From Candidatus Vogelbacteria bacterium (GTDB lineage: Bacteria > Patescibacteriota > Minisyncoccia > Phycocordibacterales > XYD1-FULL-46-19): 19,478 nt of DNA. Positions 5,931 through 11,759 of this stretch are shown here, piece by piece. The notes beneath the pieces are model-generated. The model searched no databases. It worked only from the letters and a program-made list of their open reading frames with translations, and was not told the DNA's origin. Numbering within the stretch: the stretch's first letter is position 1; each line of letters begins with the position of its first letter. The stretch is taken from contig JAPLZN010000084.1 of the NCBI GenBank assembly GCA_026395035.1, forward strand, positions 1-19,478, read 5' to 3'. The position numbers were made by a program, and so were the translations under genes.

Positions 5931-6308
5931 ATGACCAACCCAGACAGCATTTTCGTCCGAGAAGGAAAGCTCGAGTTCAATGAAACTTACCTATCAGGTT
6001 TATCGGCCTTATACGCCGATTGCCAAGGTAATGTTCAGACAGACATAATCTCCGAAAAAGCTCGCGATTTAGTGGAAGACCCTAATTGCTGCTCGGAGTT
6101 ACTCACTGAATTCGTGTTGCTTCCTTGTCAGACCGATTCGTTCCGGGTCGCATGCGAGATTTTTGCCACGGAGATCCAAATAAAAGCAAAAGGCTCGCAT
6201 TCGCCGAGCTTAGAATTGGCCCGCAAAATGGCGACTGAATCGGCCAAACGCCCAGAACTGGGTAACCAAGATTGGTGGGTTGACACTATCAATAGTCGAG
6301 CAGCTTGA
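5931..6308 (+). CDS. Hypothetical protein, 125 residues
   Basis: The ATG at 5931 has an AAAGGAG ribosome site at 5917-5923, and an intrinsic terminator follows at 6389, so the gene stands alone. The protein is acidic and soluble, without signal peptide or membrane helix. Four cysteines are present (DCQGN, the pair in PNCCSEL, LPCQT, VACEI) but not in a zinc-ribbon spacing. The C-terminus is WWVDTINSRAA. No family was recognised and the neighbours (divergent tRNA-Leu, downstream miaA) give no clue. The codon pattern and ribosome site make the gene credible. Confidence 0.7.
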   Translation: MTNPDSIFVREGKLEFNETYLSGLSALYADCQGNVQTDIISEKARDLVEDPNCCSELLTEFVLLPCQTDSFRVACEIFATEIQIKAKGSHSPSLELARKMATESAKRPELGNQDWWVDTINSRAA

Positions 6309-6388
6309 GCCTCAAACATAAGATTTTTGGCCGAATTCAACCCAACCTTGGTCAAGATTGGAGATTAATCCATTGATGACCATGTTCG

Positions 6389-6417
6389 ATGCCGCTCTTC
6401 GGAGCGGCATTTCTTCT
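6389..6417 (+). terminator. Intrinsic terminator after the 125-residue gene
   Basis: ATGCCGCTC-TTCG-GAGCGGCAT (6389-6410) with a UUCG-type loop, followed by TTCTTCT. Confidence 0.8.
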
Positions 6418-6451
6418 GGAACCCCGTATCATTTTGCGATATAAATATCCC

Positions 6452-7108
6452 ATGAAACCGAAAATATTAGTGATTGTCGGACCGACCGCTTCGGGCAAGA
6501 GCAACCTGGCTGTTTTACTGGCCAAAAAATTCGGCGGAGAAGTCGTCTCGGCCGATTCCCGGCAGGTTTATCGCGGACTTAATATCGGCTCCGGCAAAGT
6601 GACCACCAAAGAAATGGCTGGCGTCACCCACCATCTCTTAAGTATCGCCAGTCCCAAACGAGTCTATTCGGTCGCCCAATACCAAGTGACCGCTACTCGC
6701 GTCATCGCCGATATTTTAAAGCGGGGAAAACGACCGATTATTTGCGGTGGTACCGGCCAATATGTGCAGAGTATTGTGGATGGCCTGTCCTTGCCCTTGA
6801 CCTCACTTAAAAACAAGATTGAAATAAGATTGCTCAAACGATTAAAACAAGGAATGATCGCCGAAGTTAAAAAACTGCGAGCGGATGGCCTGTCCTGGAA
6901 GCGACTGGAATCTTTCGGTTTGGAATATCGCTACCTGGCGCGCTTTTTGCAAAATAAAATTACCCGGACGAAAATGATCGCGCAACTCTCCACCGAAATC
7001 ACCCACTATGCCAAACGACAAATGACTTGGTTCAAAAAAGACCGGCGAATCATTTGGGTTACCCGACCGGCGGAAGCGGAAAAACTCGTTAAAAAGTTCT
7101 TGGATTAA
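6452..7108 (+). CDS. miaA: tRNA dimethylallyltransferase MiaA, compact form
   Basis: Transfers a dimethylallyl group to A37 of tRNAs reading UNN codons; tRNA-Leu(CAA), tRNA-Trp and tRNA-Tyr in this window are typical substrates. Motifs: P-loop GPTASGKS (residues 10-17), SADSRQVYRGLNIGSGK (33-49), SVAQY (73-77), GGTGQY (99-104), and KRQMTWFKKD near the end. The length is 218 residues against about 300 in E. coli. The segment after GGTxxY that forms the alpha-helical insert domain in larger MiaA proteins is missing, with the frame intact, so this is a reduced enzyme rather than a broken one. The start is ATG 6452 without a ribosome site; ATATAAAT about 8 nt upstream suggests a leaderless mRNA. 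The 3' end overlaps the convergent CYTH gene by 4 nt. Confidence 0.93.
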   Translation: MKPKILVIVGPTASGKSNLAVLLAKKFGGEVVSADSRQVYRGLNIGSGKVTTKEMAGVTHHLLSIASPKRVYSVAQYQVTATRVIADILKRGKRPIICGGTGQYVQSIVDGLSLPLTSLKNKIEIRLLKRLKQGMIAEVKKLRADGLSWKRLESFGLEYRYLARFLQNKITRTKMIAQLSTEITHYAKRQMTWFKKDRRIIWVTRPAEAEKLVKKFLD

Positions 7109-7668
7109 ACAGGAAAAACAATGTCCTCGCCCGTTGATCCGGTCGCTTTTTTGTAGTCATCAAATAAATGCCAATAAGTCACGGTCAGGCGTTCCTCCTT
7201 CTCCAAACCAAGCCTGATAATTACTTTTTCTATTTCTTCTTTACCCCCTTCTATTTCCATAAAATTACCGAAAGGAAGACGGTCCAAAGCAACCACCGCT
7301 CCGTCTAAGGCATACTCTGTCCGATATTTTTCCATCACCCATTTTTGCGTATAACCAAGCGTTTCCAGCATTTTTTCCGCCAGCATTGTATCGCTTATTT
7401 CAATTTCCAATTCCTCCCGTTCCTTATAATTTTCATCTGCTCCGACTAATTTGCGCTTGACCGTCATAATTTGTTTTTCTCCAGACCGCACGCGCAAAAA
7501 AATACCCCGTTCGCGTAAAGACTGGCTTGGTGTATCAAAACGCACCGCCCGCTGAAATGAATTATGATGCAAAAGTTCCCCGCCGGCCGTTTGAACGGCT
7601 GTTTCAATCTTTGACCAGTCAGCTAGCGCGAATTTTATTTCTATTTCAATGTTATTGTTGGCAGACAT
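7105..7668 (-). CDS. CYTH domain protein (class IV adenylate cyclase / thiamine triphosphatase-like)
   Basis: 187 residues. It has the CYTH signature ExExK (EIEIK, residues 8-12) and alternating charged strands typical of the triphosphate tunnel: RAVRFDTP, IFLRVRSGE, KQIMTVKRK, EREELEIEI, KYRTEYALDGAVVALDRLPFG, FMEIEGG. Family members hydrolyse or cyclise triphosphate substrates with divalent metal; the class IV cyclase-like branch fits best from the DxLPxxGxFxEIEG-type motif, but the substrate cannot be decided. It starts 4 nt after the secreted-protein gene and is the last gene of a tight minus-strand series. The TAA overlaps the miaA end. Confidence 0.88.
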   Translation of the reverse strand: MSANNNIEIEIKFALADWSKIETAVQTAGGELLHHNSFQRAVRFDTPSQSLRERGIFLRVRSGEKQIMTVKRKLVGADENYKEREELEIEISDTMLAEKMLETLGYTQKWVMEKYRTEYALDGAVVALDRLPFGNFMEIEGGKEEIEKVIIRLGLEKEERLTVTYWHLFDDYKKATGSTGEDIVFPV

Positions 7669-7672
7669 AATC

Positions 7673-8206
7673 TTAATTGCAAACAGGAATCAATTTACCA
7701 TTTTCAATCGAATAGAACTGCGTCCTCGCCAAGGGAGCAGAATAAGTCCCCTCCTCTAATCCTCGATTGGGATTAAAGGCAATCAGCCGGCTATTTTTAT
7801 AAAATTCCACCCCGTAGGCGGAGCGAAGACCGAAAGCGATCAGTTTTCCCGTCGTAGCATTGACGATAGCGTGATTTTGGCAGTCGGTGCCACAACCCCA
7901 CTCCGCCACGATATATTTGCCCGCAAAATTTACCCCCCGAAGGGTCGCCGATCGGATGAAAGCCCGGTAGGCTTCCGCTTCCGGATACCCCACCAGATTC
8001 AAGTCGGCCGGACGACTAGTATAAATATCCGCCGGGCCGATGGCGTAGTCTTTAAAATTCGGGGTCAAAACACAAGCCTTGTTGGTGACCGGCTTGGCTC
8101 GAAACGGCCGATCCGGTTTGATCATAAAACCAGCCGTGGCCGTAATAACAAAAGACGCCAAAACGATCAGTAAAAAACGGGAACGCGGTTTTTTGAGAAG
8201 CTCCAT
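7673..8206 (-). CDS. Membrane-anchored secreted protein with GCGTxCQ motif
   Basis: 177 residues. It has a positively charged start, then one hydrophobic segment (about 11-28), so the protein is exported and either anchored or cleaved. The C-terminal domain contains NFAGKYIVAEWGCGTDCQ (93-110) and AIVNATTGKLI, a pattern I recognise from a widespread family of uncharacterised exported bacterial proteins. Cys105 and Cys109 could form a disulfide or bind a ligand. The ATG directly follows the TAA of the HD gene (TAAATG) and the next gene begins 4 nt after its stop, so it is co-transcribed. Function unknown. Confidence 0.75.
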   Translation of the reverse strand: MELLKKPRSRFLLIVLASFVITATAGFMIKPDRPFRAKPVTNKACVLTPNFKDYAIGPADIYTSRPADLNLVGYPEAEAYRAFIRSATLRGVNFAGKYIVAEWGCGTDCQNHAIVNATTGKLIAFGLRSAYGVEFYKNSRLIAFNPNRGLEEGTYSAPLARTQFYSIENGKLIPVCN

Positions 8207-8827
8207 TTATTTTCTATTTTTCGAAGTCCAGAGACTGTTCCACCAATTAGAGGGGCTTTCCGAGCAAATTACCTGACCAATGCGTTTGGCCACAGCGGTT
8301 TTCAATCTGGATAATTGCGCATTGCCAGTCTTTTTTTCTTTACTTTTTCCTCGCAACCAGAGGGCTGCTTCTTTATTCCCTTGCCATTCATATTCGCGCA
8401 ACAAAAGGACCTGATCAAGTAAGTCAGCGTCTTTGGCTAAAATTGCTTCGATTGAAGTTCGCTCTTCATATTCATCCACCAATTCTTTCAAGTCCGGGTA
8501 AGGCAAACTGCCCAATTGTTCTTTCTGGATTTCTTCATCATGGATACAAACATACCGTTTATGAACCCAATTATGATCATTGGATCGGGCTTCGCCCATG
8601 TCATGTAGAATACCCATCATTACTGTTTTGTACGGATCGGCCCCGGATTCTTTCGCCAAAAACCAGGCAATAACCGCCACGCGATAGGAATGGGAGGAAA
8701 TACTATCCGACAGGTCGTCAGTTAAAAGCACCTGGCGATGAGCACGAATCAACTTACGCATCGTGCCGACTTCGTACAAAAAATTAGCAATTTTCCGGTC
8801 TTGGCTTTTTTTGTTTTTTTTCGGCAT
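8207..8827 (-). CDS. HD-domain phosphohydrolase, YfbR/HD_3-like
   Basis: 206 residues. HD metal ligands are visible: His46 in SHSYRVA, His75-Asp76 in GILHDMGEA, and Asp in AKDADLLD (about 133-135). The spacing and the HDMGEA motif match the HD_3 group that includes 5'-deoxynucleotidase YfbR, so a nucleotide phosphatase role is likely but the substrate is open. The ATG is at 8827, only 5 nt after the 3' end of tRNA-Trp, and no ribosome site fits. Translation would depend on a leaderless or near-leaderless mRNA released by tRNA 3' processing. An upstream in-frame extension would run through the tRNA and is rejected. Confidence 0.85.
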   Translation of the reverse strand: MPKKNKKSQDRKIANFLYEVGTMRKLIRAHRQVLLTDDLSDSISSHSYRVAVIAWFLAKESGADPYKTVMMGILHDMGEARSNDHNWVHKRYVCIHDEEIQKEQLGSLPYPDLKELVDEYEERTSIEAILAKDADLLDQVLLLREYEWQGNKEAALWLRGKSKEKKTGNAQLSRLKTAVAKRIGQVICSESPSNWWNSLWTSKNRK

Positions 8828-8832
8828 ATCTG

Positions 8833-8904
8833 CGGGTCCAGCTGGACTCGAACCAGCAACTTTCGATTTGGAGTCGAAAATTTTACCATTGAAACTATGG
8901 ACCC
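8833..8904 (-). tRNA. tRNA-Trp (anticodon CCA)
   Basis: 72 nt, read from 8904 to 8833. Acceptor GGGTCCA/TGGACCC, anticodon stem TTCGA/TCGAA with loop CTCCAAA, and T-loop TTCGAGT. Discriminator G; the CCA tail is not encoded. The stop codon of the upstream LAGLIDADG-like gene (8895-8897) lies in its 5' part and the HD gene starts 5 nt downstream, so it is sandwiched in a protein-coding transcript. A tRNA-Trp near rpmG is a familiar bacterial arrangement, which suggests the endonuclease-like gene was inserted between them. Confidence 0.95.
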
Positions 8905-9554
8905 GTGTTTTTAATAAATTCTTCCGCAATTGCCATCAATTTTCTCTTCATCGAAGAATCATAATAATTTATACAAACACACCCCGGATACCCCTCCCTG
9001 CGATTTACTCCTGTGTGTAGTTTGTTATGAGGTCTCATAAACTGACCCCTTGGAATTCTAGCTGTTTTTGACCAAAAATTCAACTGTTTTTCCTTGTCAT
9101 GATAATCATGCAAGTGGACACAAACACGGAACTTACTTTCGTCGATTTCAAACCCCCGCCTAAACCATCTTAAAAAAGTAGCAATCATAGCAGGGTCAGA
9201 ATTGGTAAAACTCAGGGTACTTCGCAATCCCTTACCACCCTCGCAAGCATAAAGCAAAGAACAAGCAAACTGAGCTAGTTTCCTGTCTATTTTTATATTA
9301 TTTAGCAACGAGCGGGCATATTCCCTCGCCACGATATTTTTTTGTCTAGTAATCTCATGGTGAGCTTTAATCGACATCTCTTGCCCTTTGGTTAATTTTG
9401 ATCGAATAATCTCCTGAGCTTTTTTAGACAAGTTAGCATCTCTCACCCACAAAGATGCCGAACTTTTGGCTACTCCGAGCTCGGCTCGAATTTCTCCCAA
9501 AGAGTATCCTTTTTGCCGTAATTTTATTGCCTGTCTTTTGGCTTCCAGTTTCAT
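8895..9554 (-). CDS. HTH plus LAGLIDADG-like protein A, abutting tRNA-Trp
   Basis: 219 residues. An N-terminal helix-turn-helix (about 15-38, GYSLGEIRAELGVAKSSASL) is followed by a domain with LLYACEGGKG (100-109), FTNSDPAMI (116-124), RVCVHLHDY and FWSKTARIPRGQF (160-172). The same blocks occur in the protein at 11754-12380, so the two are homologous. The L-L-Y-x-x-E-G block resembles a single LAGLIDADG motif with Glu in place of the catalytic Asp, and the NSD..MI..F block also fits that fold; this is inference, and a transcription factor is an alternative. The TAG lies inside tRNA-Trp. A leaderless start fits: TTAGAA, 17 bp, TATAAC, then AGGGT before the ATG. The promoter contains the palindrome TGTTATATAACA (9567-9578). 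Confidence 0.75.
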   Translation of the reverse strand: MKLEAKRQAIKLRQKGYSLGEIRAELGVAKSSASLWVRDANLSKKAQEIIRSKLTKGQEMSIKAHHEITRQKNIVAREYARSLLNNIKIDRKLAQFACSLLYACEGGKGLRSTLSFTNSDPAMIATFLRWFRRGFEIDESKFRVCVHLHDYHDKEKQLNFWSKTARIPRGQFMRPHNKLHTGVNRREGYPGCVCINYYDSSMKRKLMAIAEEFIKNTGP

Positions 9555-9598
9555 ACCCTGTTATATTGTTATATAACATATATTCTAACATTTCCTAT

Positions 9599-9634
9599 CC
9601 ACAAAAAAGAGGGCAAAAGCCCTCTTTTTTGTGG
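9599..9634. terminator. Perfect bidirectional terminator
   Basis: A 16-bp perfect stem CCACAAAAAAGAGGGC / GCCCTCTTTTTTGTGG with an AAAA loop. It has A/T tracts within the stem on both strands. It ends rpmG, whose stop is 6 nt upstream on the minus strand. Confidence 0.9.
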
Positions 9635-9639
9635 ATAAC

Positions 9640-9798
9640 TTATTTTTTGACCTCCTTATGAGCTGTCTGTTTCCTACAATATTTGCAGAATTTCTTCAAT
9701 TCAATCTTGCGTTCAACCAGTTTCTTATTTTTTCGGCTCCAGTAATTGATGCGTTTGCAGTCTTTACAGGCCAATTTGATGAGTTGATCTTGTGACAT
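9640..9798 (-). CDS. rpmG: Ribosomal protein bL33
   Basis: 52-residue basic protein of the large ribosomal subunit. It starts MSQDQLIKLACKDCKRINYW and has two CxxC pairs (CKDC at 11-14, CKYC at 38-41), the zinc-ribbon form of bL33. The body is Lys/Arg-rich (SRKNKKLVERKIELKKF). The promoter at 9808-9836 places transcription start about 3 nt before the ATG, so the mRNA is essentially leaderless, which matches the lack of a ribosome site. Confidence 0.93.
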   Translation of the reverse strand: MSQDQLIKLACKDCKRINYWSRKNKKLVERKIELKKFCKYCRKQTAHKEVKK

Positions 9799-9807
9799 GG
9801 TGGCACC

Positions 9808-9836
9808 ATTCTAACCTATCTAGCCTAAAATATCAA
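9808..9836 (-). promoter_or_regulatory. rpmG promoter
   Basis: On the minus strand: TTGATA (9831-9836), 17-bp spacer, TAGAAT (9808-9813). The -10 ends 9 nt before the rpmG ATG. Confidence 0.7.
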
Positions 9837-9868
9837 TGGGTCCGCTAATTGCTTAGTCGGACCCATTT
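9837..9868. terminator. Hairpin terminator between the 44-residue peptide gene and rpmG
   Basis: ATGGGTCCG / CGGACCCAT arms with a T7 tract on the plus strand and TTGATATTTT after it on the minus strand. The stop codon of the small minus-strand gene (9853-9855) is in the loop. Confidence 0.7.
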
Positions 9869-9987
9869 TTTTGTCTTATCTTGGCTATCCAGGACCGGAT
9901 CTTGGCCCGTAACCAAAGATCCCAGGTCGCGATCACCATAATCATCGCCACCACGACCAGGCCGGCCAAGAAATCAAGTTTTTCCAT
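9853..9987 (-). CDS. 44-residue single-span membrane peptide
   Basis: The ATG at 9987 is preceded by GGAGGAAGGGAG, a very strong ribosome site. The peptide starts MEKLDFLAGL, has a hydrophobic helix (VVVAMIMVIATWDLWL, about 11-26) and a basic amphipathic tail (RAKIRSWIAKIRQKNGSD). A consensus-like promoter lies upstream and a terminator hairpin overlaps its stop. It was recognised by expression signals, not by homology. Function unknown. Confidence 0.65.
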   Translation of the reverse strand: MEKLDFLAGLVVVAMIMVIATWDLWLRAKIRSWIAKIRQKNGSD

Positions 9988-10017
9988 CTCCCTTCCTCCC
10001 CTTCTCGAACTTGCAAG

Positions 10018-10046
10018 ATACTACAATATAAAATACGATTTGTAAA
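10018..10046 (-). promoter_or_regulatory. Promoter of the 44-residue peptide gene
   Basis: On the minus strand: TTTACA (10041-10046), 17-bp spacer, TAGTAT (10018-10023). Confidence 0.65.
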
Positions 10047-10053
10047 GTACAAC

Positions 10054-11079
10054 TTAAATCGCCCGTTCCCTAAGATATTGATAAATCCCCGGATCTTCCA
10101 AGCCTAGCGTCCAGGCCGAAAAACCGTGCAGATTATACAGCGAGGCCAAATCCACTTTTCGGCTGAAACTTTTGGCGTTTTCGTACCACGCCCGGTATTT
10201 TTTCCGGCTATTAAAATAATCCACAAACGGCACCTGTAATTCCGGATCCCAGCCCCATTTCACCGCCTGATTACCGTTCGTTAATTCGGCAATTCGCCCG
10301 TAGCCCCCGATATCCACCACTTTGCCGGTCTTTTGATCCCACTTCCAAAAATAAAAGGGAACGCCAAGTGACAGTTTGTGAGCCGGAACCTGACCAATCG
10401 CAAAACGAATAACCTTCTTCACCCACGGCAAACTGGCCACCGGCCCGGCCGAATCAACCTCGTCGTAAGACATGATGCTTAAAAAATCAGAGTTCTTACC
10501 AAGCTCTCGATAATCATAGGCGCCAATCACCCGATGCCAAAGATTGCGCGGATAATCGGACGGATTAAGCGAGTATTGAGCAATTACTGCCACCGAAAAT
10601 TGCAAACCAGCCTCCTTGAATTTTGGATAGGCCCGCCGGGCAAAGGCCGAATATTTATCGCGATATTCGTCGGTCATTTGCTCAAAATCAAATTGCCAGC
10701 CGATAAAGTCAAATTCCTTCGCTTCGACAATCATTTGCGTGATAATTTTGTCTTGAACCGTCGGATTATCTAAAATTTGATGTAGAGTGTCCTGACTGAA
10801 TTGAGAATTGACCAGCAGAGGCATTATTTTTACCCGATTAGTGCGCGCGATAATCAAAAATTCCGCCGATAAACCGCCGGTCAGTTCCCCCGTTTCATCC
10901 ACGCTATACACCTGCGGGGCCACCACCTCAATATTCTTGGCGTTTTTTTGAAATGAAGCGAACGACTTTATCCCCTCGGTGTAGTAAAAGATCTTAGTGA
11001 AATTCTGGGCAAAGGAAAATAGTGGCGTACCAAGCACGAGTAAAAAGGAAAGAATAAAAATATTTCGCTGAGAAATCAT
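10054..11079 (-). CDS. Secreted GH18-family glycoside hydrolase (YaaH/SleL-like)
   Basis: 341 residues. A signal peptide covers about residues 1-24 (hydrophobic IFILSFLLVLGTPLFSFA). The catalytic region reads FDFIGWQFDFEQM near residues 124-136, the GH18 DxxDxDxE region with the proton-donor Glu kept at about 133 but the first Asp positions not standard. Further GH18-like blocks are FLSIMSYDE, LSLGVPFYFWKW and GFSAWTLGLEDPGIYQYL at the end of the barrel. Such proteins without LysM domains act on peptidoglycan or chitin-like polymers; the substrate is not determined. ATG 11079 is chosen; a TTG in frame lies one codon earlier. TAAAAT about 10 nt upstream again points to a very short leader. Confidence 0.87.
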   Translation of the reverse strand: MISQRNIFILSFLLVLGTPLFSFAQNFTKIFYYTEGIKSFASFQKNAKNIEVVAPQVYSVDETGELTGGLSAEFLIIARTNRVKIMPLLVNSQFSQDTLHQILDNPTVQDKIITQMIVEAKEFDFIGWQFDFEQMTDEYRDKYSAFARRAYPKFKEAGLQFSVAVIAQYSLNPSDYPRNLWHRVIGAYDYRELGKNSDFLSIMSYDEVDSAGPVASLPWVKKVIRFAIGQVPAHKLSLGVPFYFWKWDQKTGKVVDIGGYGRIAELTNGNQAVKWGWDPELQVPFVDYFNSRKKYRAWYENAKSFSRKVDLASLYNLHGFSAWTLGLEDPGIYQYLRERAI

Positions 11080-11127
11080 CAAACATATTTTAACACAAAC
11101 AAAGATATTTCGGACACAATAAGACCC

Positions 11128-11370
11128 TCACTCACGTAAGGGTCTTGAACGAGGTTCACTTACAAACTGAAGGTAAGCGGCTCCCAAAGGATAGCCGACG
11201 AGCATAAAGATGACCAATACCCGCAGTGTCCCCTGTGAAACTTGGTCCAGCCATTTGTTCAGACCGTCCTGGTAAAAATACAGGAGCGGATTCAGGTCAC
11301 AAACGGCAAGCATCATGAGGATAGGAAGAACCGCGATGCAGATAGCAAATACCTTAATAAACTTCTTCAT
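11128..11370 (-). CDS. Two-span membrane protein, 80 residues
   Basis: The ATG at 11370 is chosen because GGAGG lies 6 nt upstream; the frame is open further but that part covers the promoter. It has a hydrophobic segment after MKKFIKV (FAICIAVLPILMMLAVC, about 8-24) and a second (LRVLVIFMLVGYPLGAAYLQFV, about 49-70), with an Arg-rich C-terminus. No family was recognised. A hairpin AAGACCCT/AGGGTCTT (11121-11146) overlaps the stop and may end transcription, although its T-run is weak. Confidence 0.65.
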   Translation of the reverse strand: MKKFIKVFAICIAVLPILMMLAVCDLNPLLYFYQDGLNKWLDQVSQGTLRVLVIFMLVGYPLGAAYLQFVSEPRSRPLRE

Positions 11371-11419
11371 ACGAACCTCCGCATGATCAAACGTATGGGG
11401 TGTAGAACCCTCTAACCAA

Positions 11420-11447
11420 ATAGTACCAAAAGTGCCCCCGATTGCAA
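11420..11447 (-). promoter_or_regulatory. Promoter of the 80-residue membrane protein gene
   Basis: On the minus strand: TTGCAA (11442-11447), 16-bp spacer, TACTAT (11420-11425). Confidence 0.6.
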
Positions 11448-11521
11448 ACAAAAATTAACCACAAATAAAAAGATCGGGCAGGATCCTTCCGCGACTCTCA
11501 TCGTGCCAGCGTACTTAGAAA

Positions 11522-11641
11522 CAGGATTCTCCCCCTACGGGGGCGGGTACTTTTCTTGTTTACTCGGCTAAAGCCTCGTAAACATAGAAAAGTCTTTCGA
11601 ATCCTGACGCGAGCAAAGCAGTTTGCTCGCTCCCTACGCAC
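11522..11641 (-). repeat. Structured element after tRNA-Tyr (CTGC-hairpin family)
   Basis: On the minus strand: GTGCGTAGGG (11632-11641, inverted copy of the tRNA-Tyr 3' end), a 25-nt insert with a perfect 9-bp stem and CTGC loop (hairpin 11609-11630), CAGGATTCGAA (11596-11606, inverted T-arm copy), a stem ACTTTTCT/AGAAAAGT enclosing TGTTTAC-GA-GGC-TTTA-GCC-GA-GTAAACA, a CCCCC-GTA-GGGGG hairpin, then GAATCCTG (11522-11529), a direct T-arm copy pairing with CAGGATTC. The insert interrupts the inverted copy at the same tRNA position as in the tRNA-Leu elements. Another short match to the tRNA (GGGCAGGAT, about 11476-11484) lies beyond it and could be an older remnant. Confidence 0.65.
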
Positions 11642-11676
11642 GAGAAAAGCCGCTTTCGCGGCCTTCTCTTTTCTCG
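11641..11676 (-). terminator. Terminator of tRNA-Tyr
   Basis: GCCGC-GAAA-GCGGC followed by TTTTCTCG on the minus strand. The stem is extended by CGAGAAAAG/CTTTTCTCG and further by the tRNA 3' end with its inverted copy. Confidence 0.7.
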
Positions 11677-11759
11677 TGCGTAGGGCAGGATTCGAACCTG
11701 CGTAGCCCGAAGGCGAGGGTTTTACAGACCCTTGTATTTGACCACTCTACCACCTACGC
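11677..11759 (-). tRNA. tRNA-Tyr (anticodon GTA)
   Basis: 83-nt type II tRNA read from 11759 to 11677. Acceptor GCGTAGG/CCTACGC, anticodon loop CTGTAAA, a long variable arm around CTTCGG, T-loop TTCGAAT, discriminator A, and no encoded CCA. The stop codon of the upstream gene (11754-11756) is in its acceptor stem and a structured element follows its 3' end. Confidence 0.95.

Noticed and set aside
8828-8929. Extension of the HD-protein reading frame upstream through tRNA-Trp to 8929
   Set aside because: It would translate the tRNA gene. The ATG at 8827 gives a typical Lys-rich start and full HD domain.
11522-11641. Known small self-cleaving ribozyme (hammerhead, HDV-like)
   Set aside because: The CTGATGA...GAAA core of hammerheads and a nested double pseudoknot of HDV type were not found by eye; a covariance scan would be needed to exclude others.
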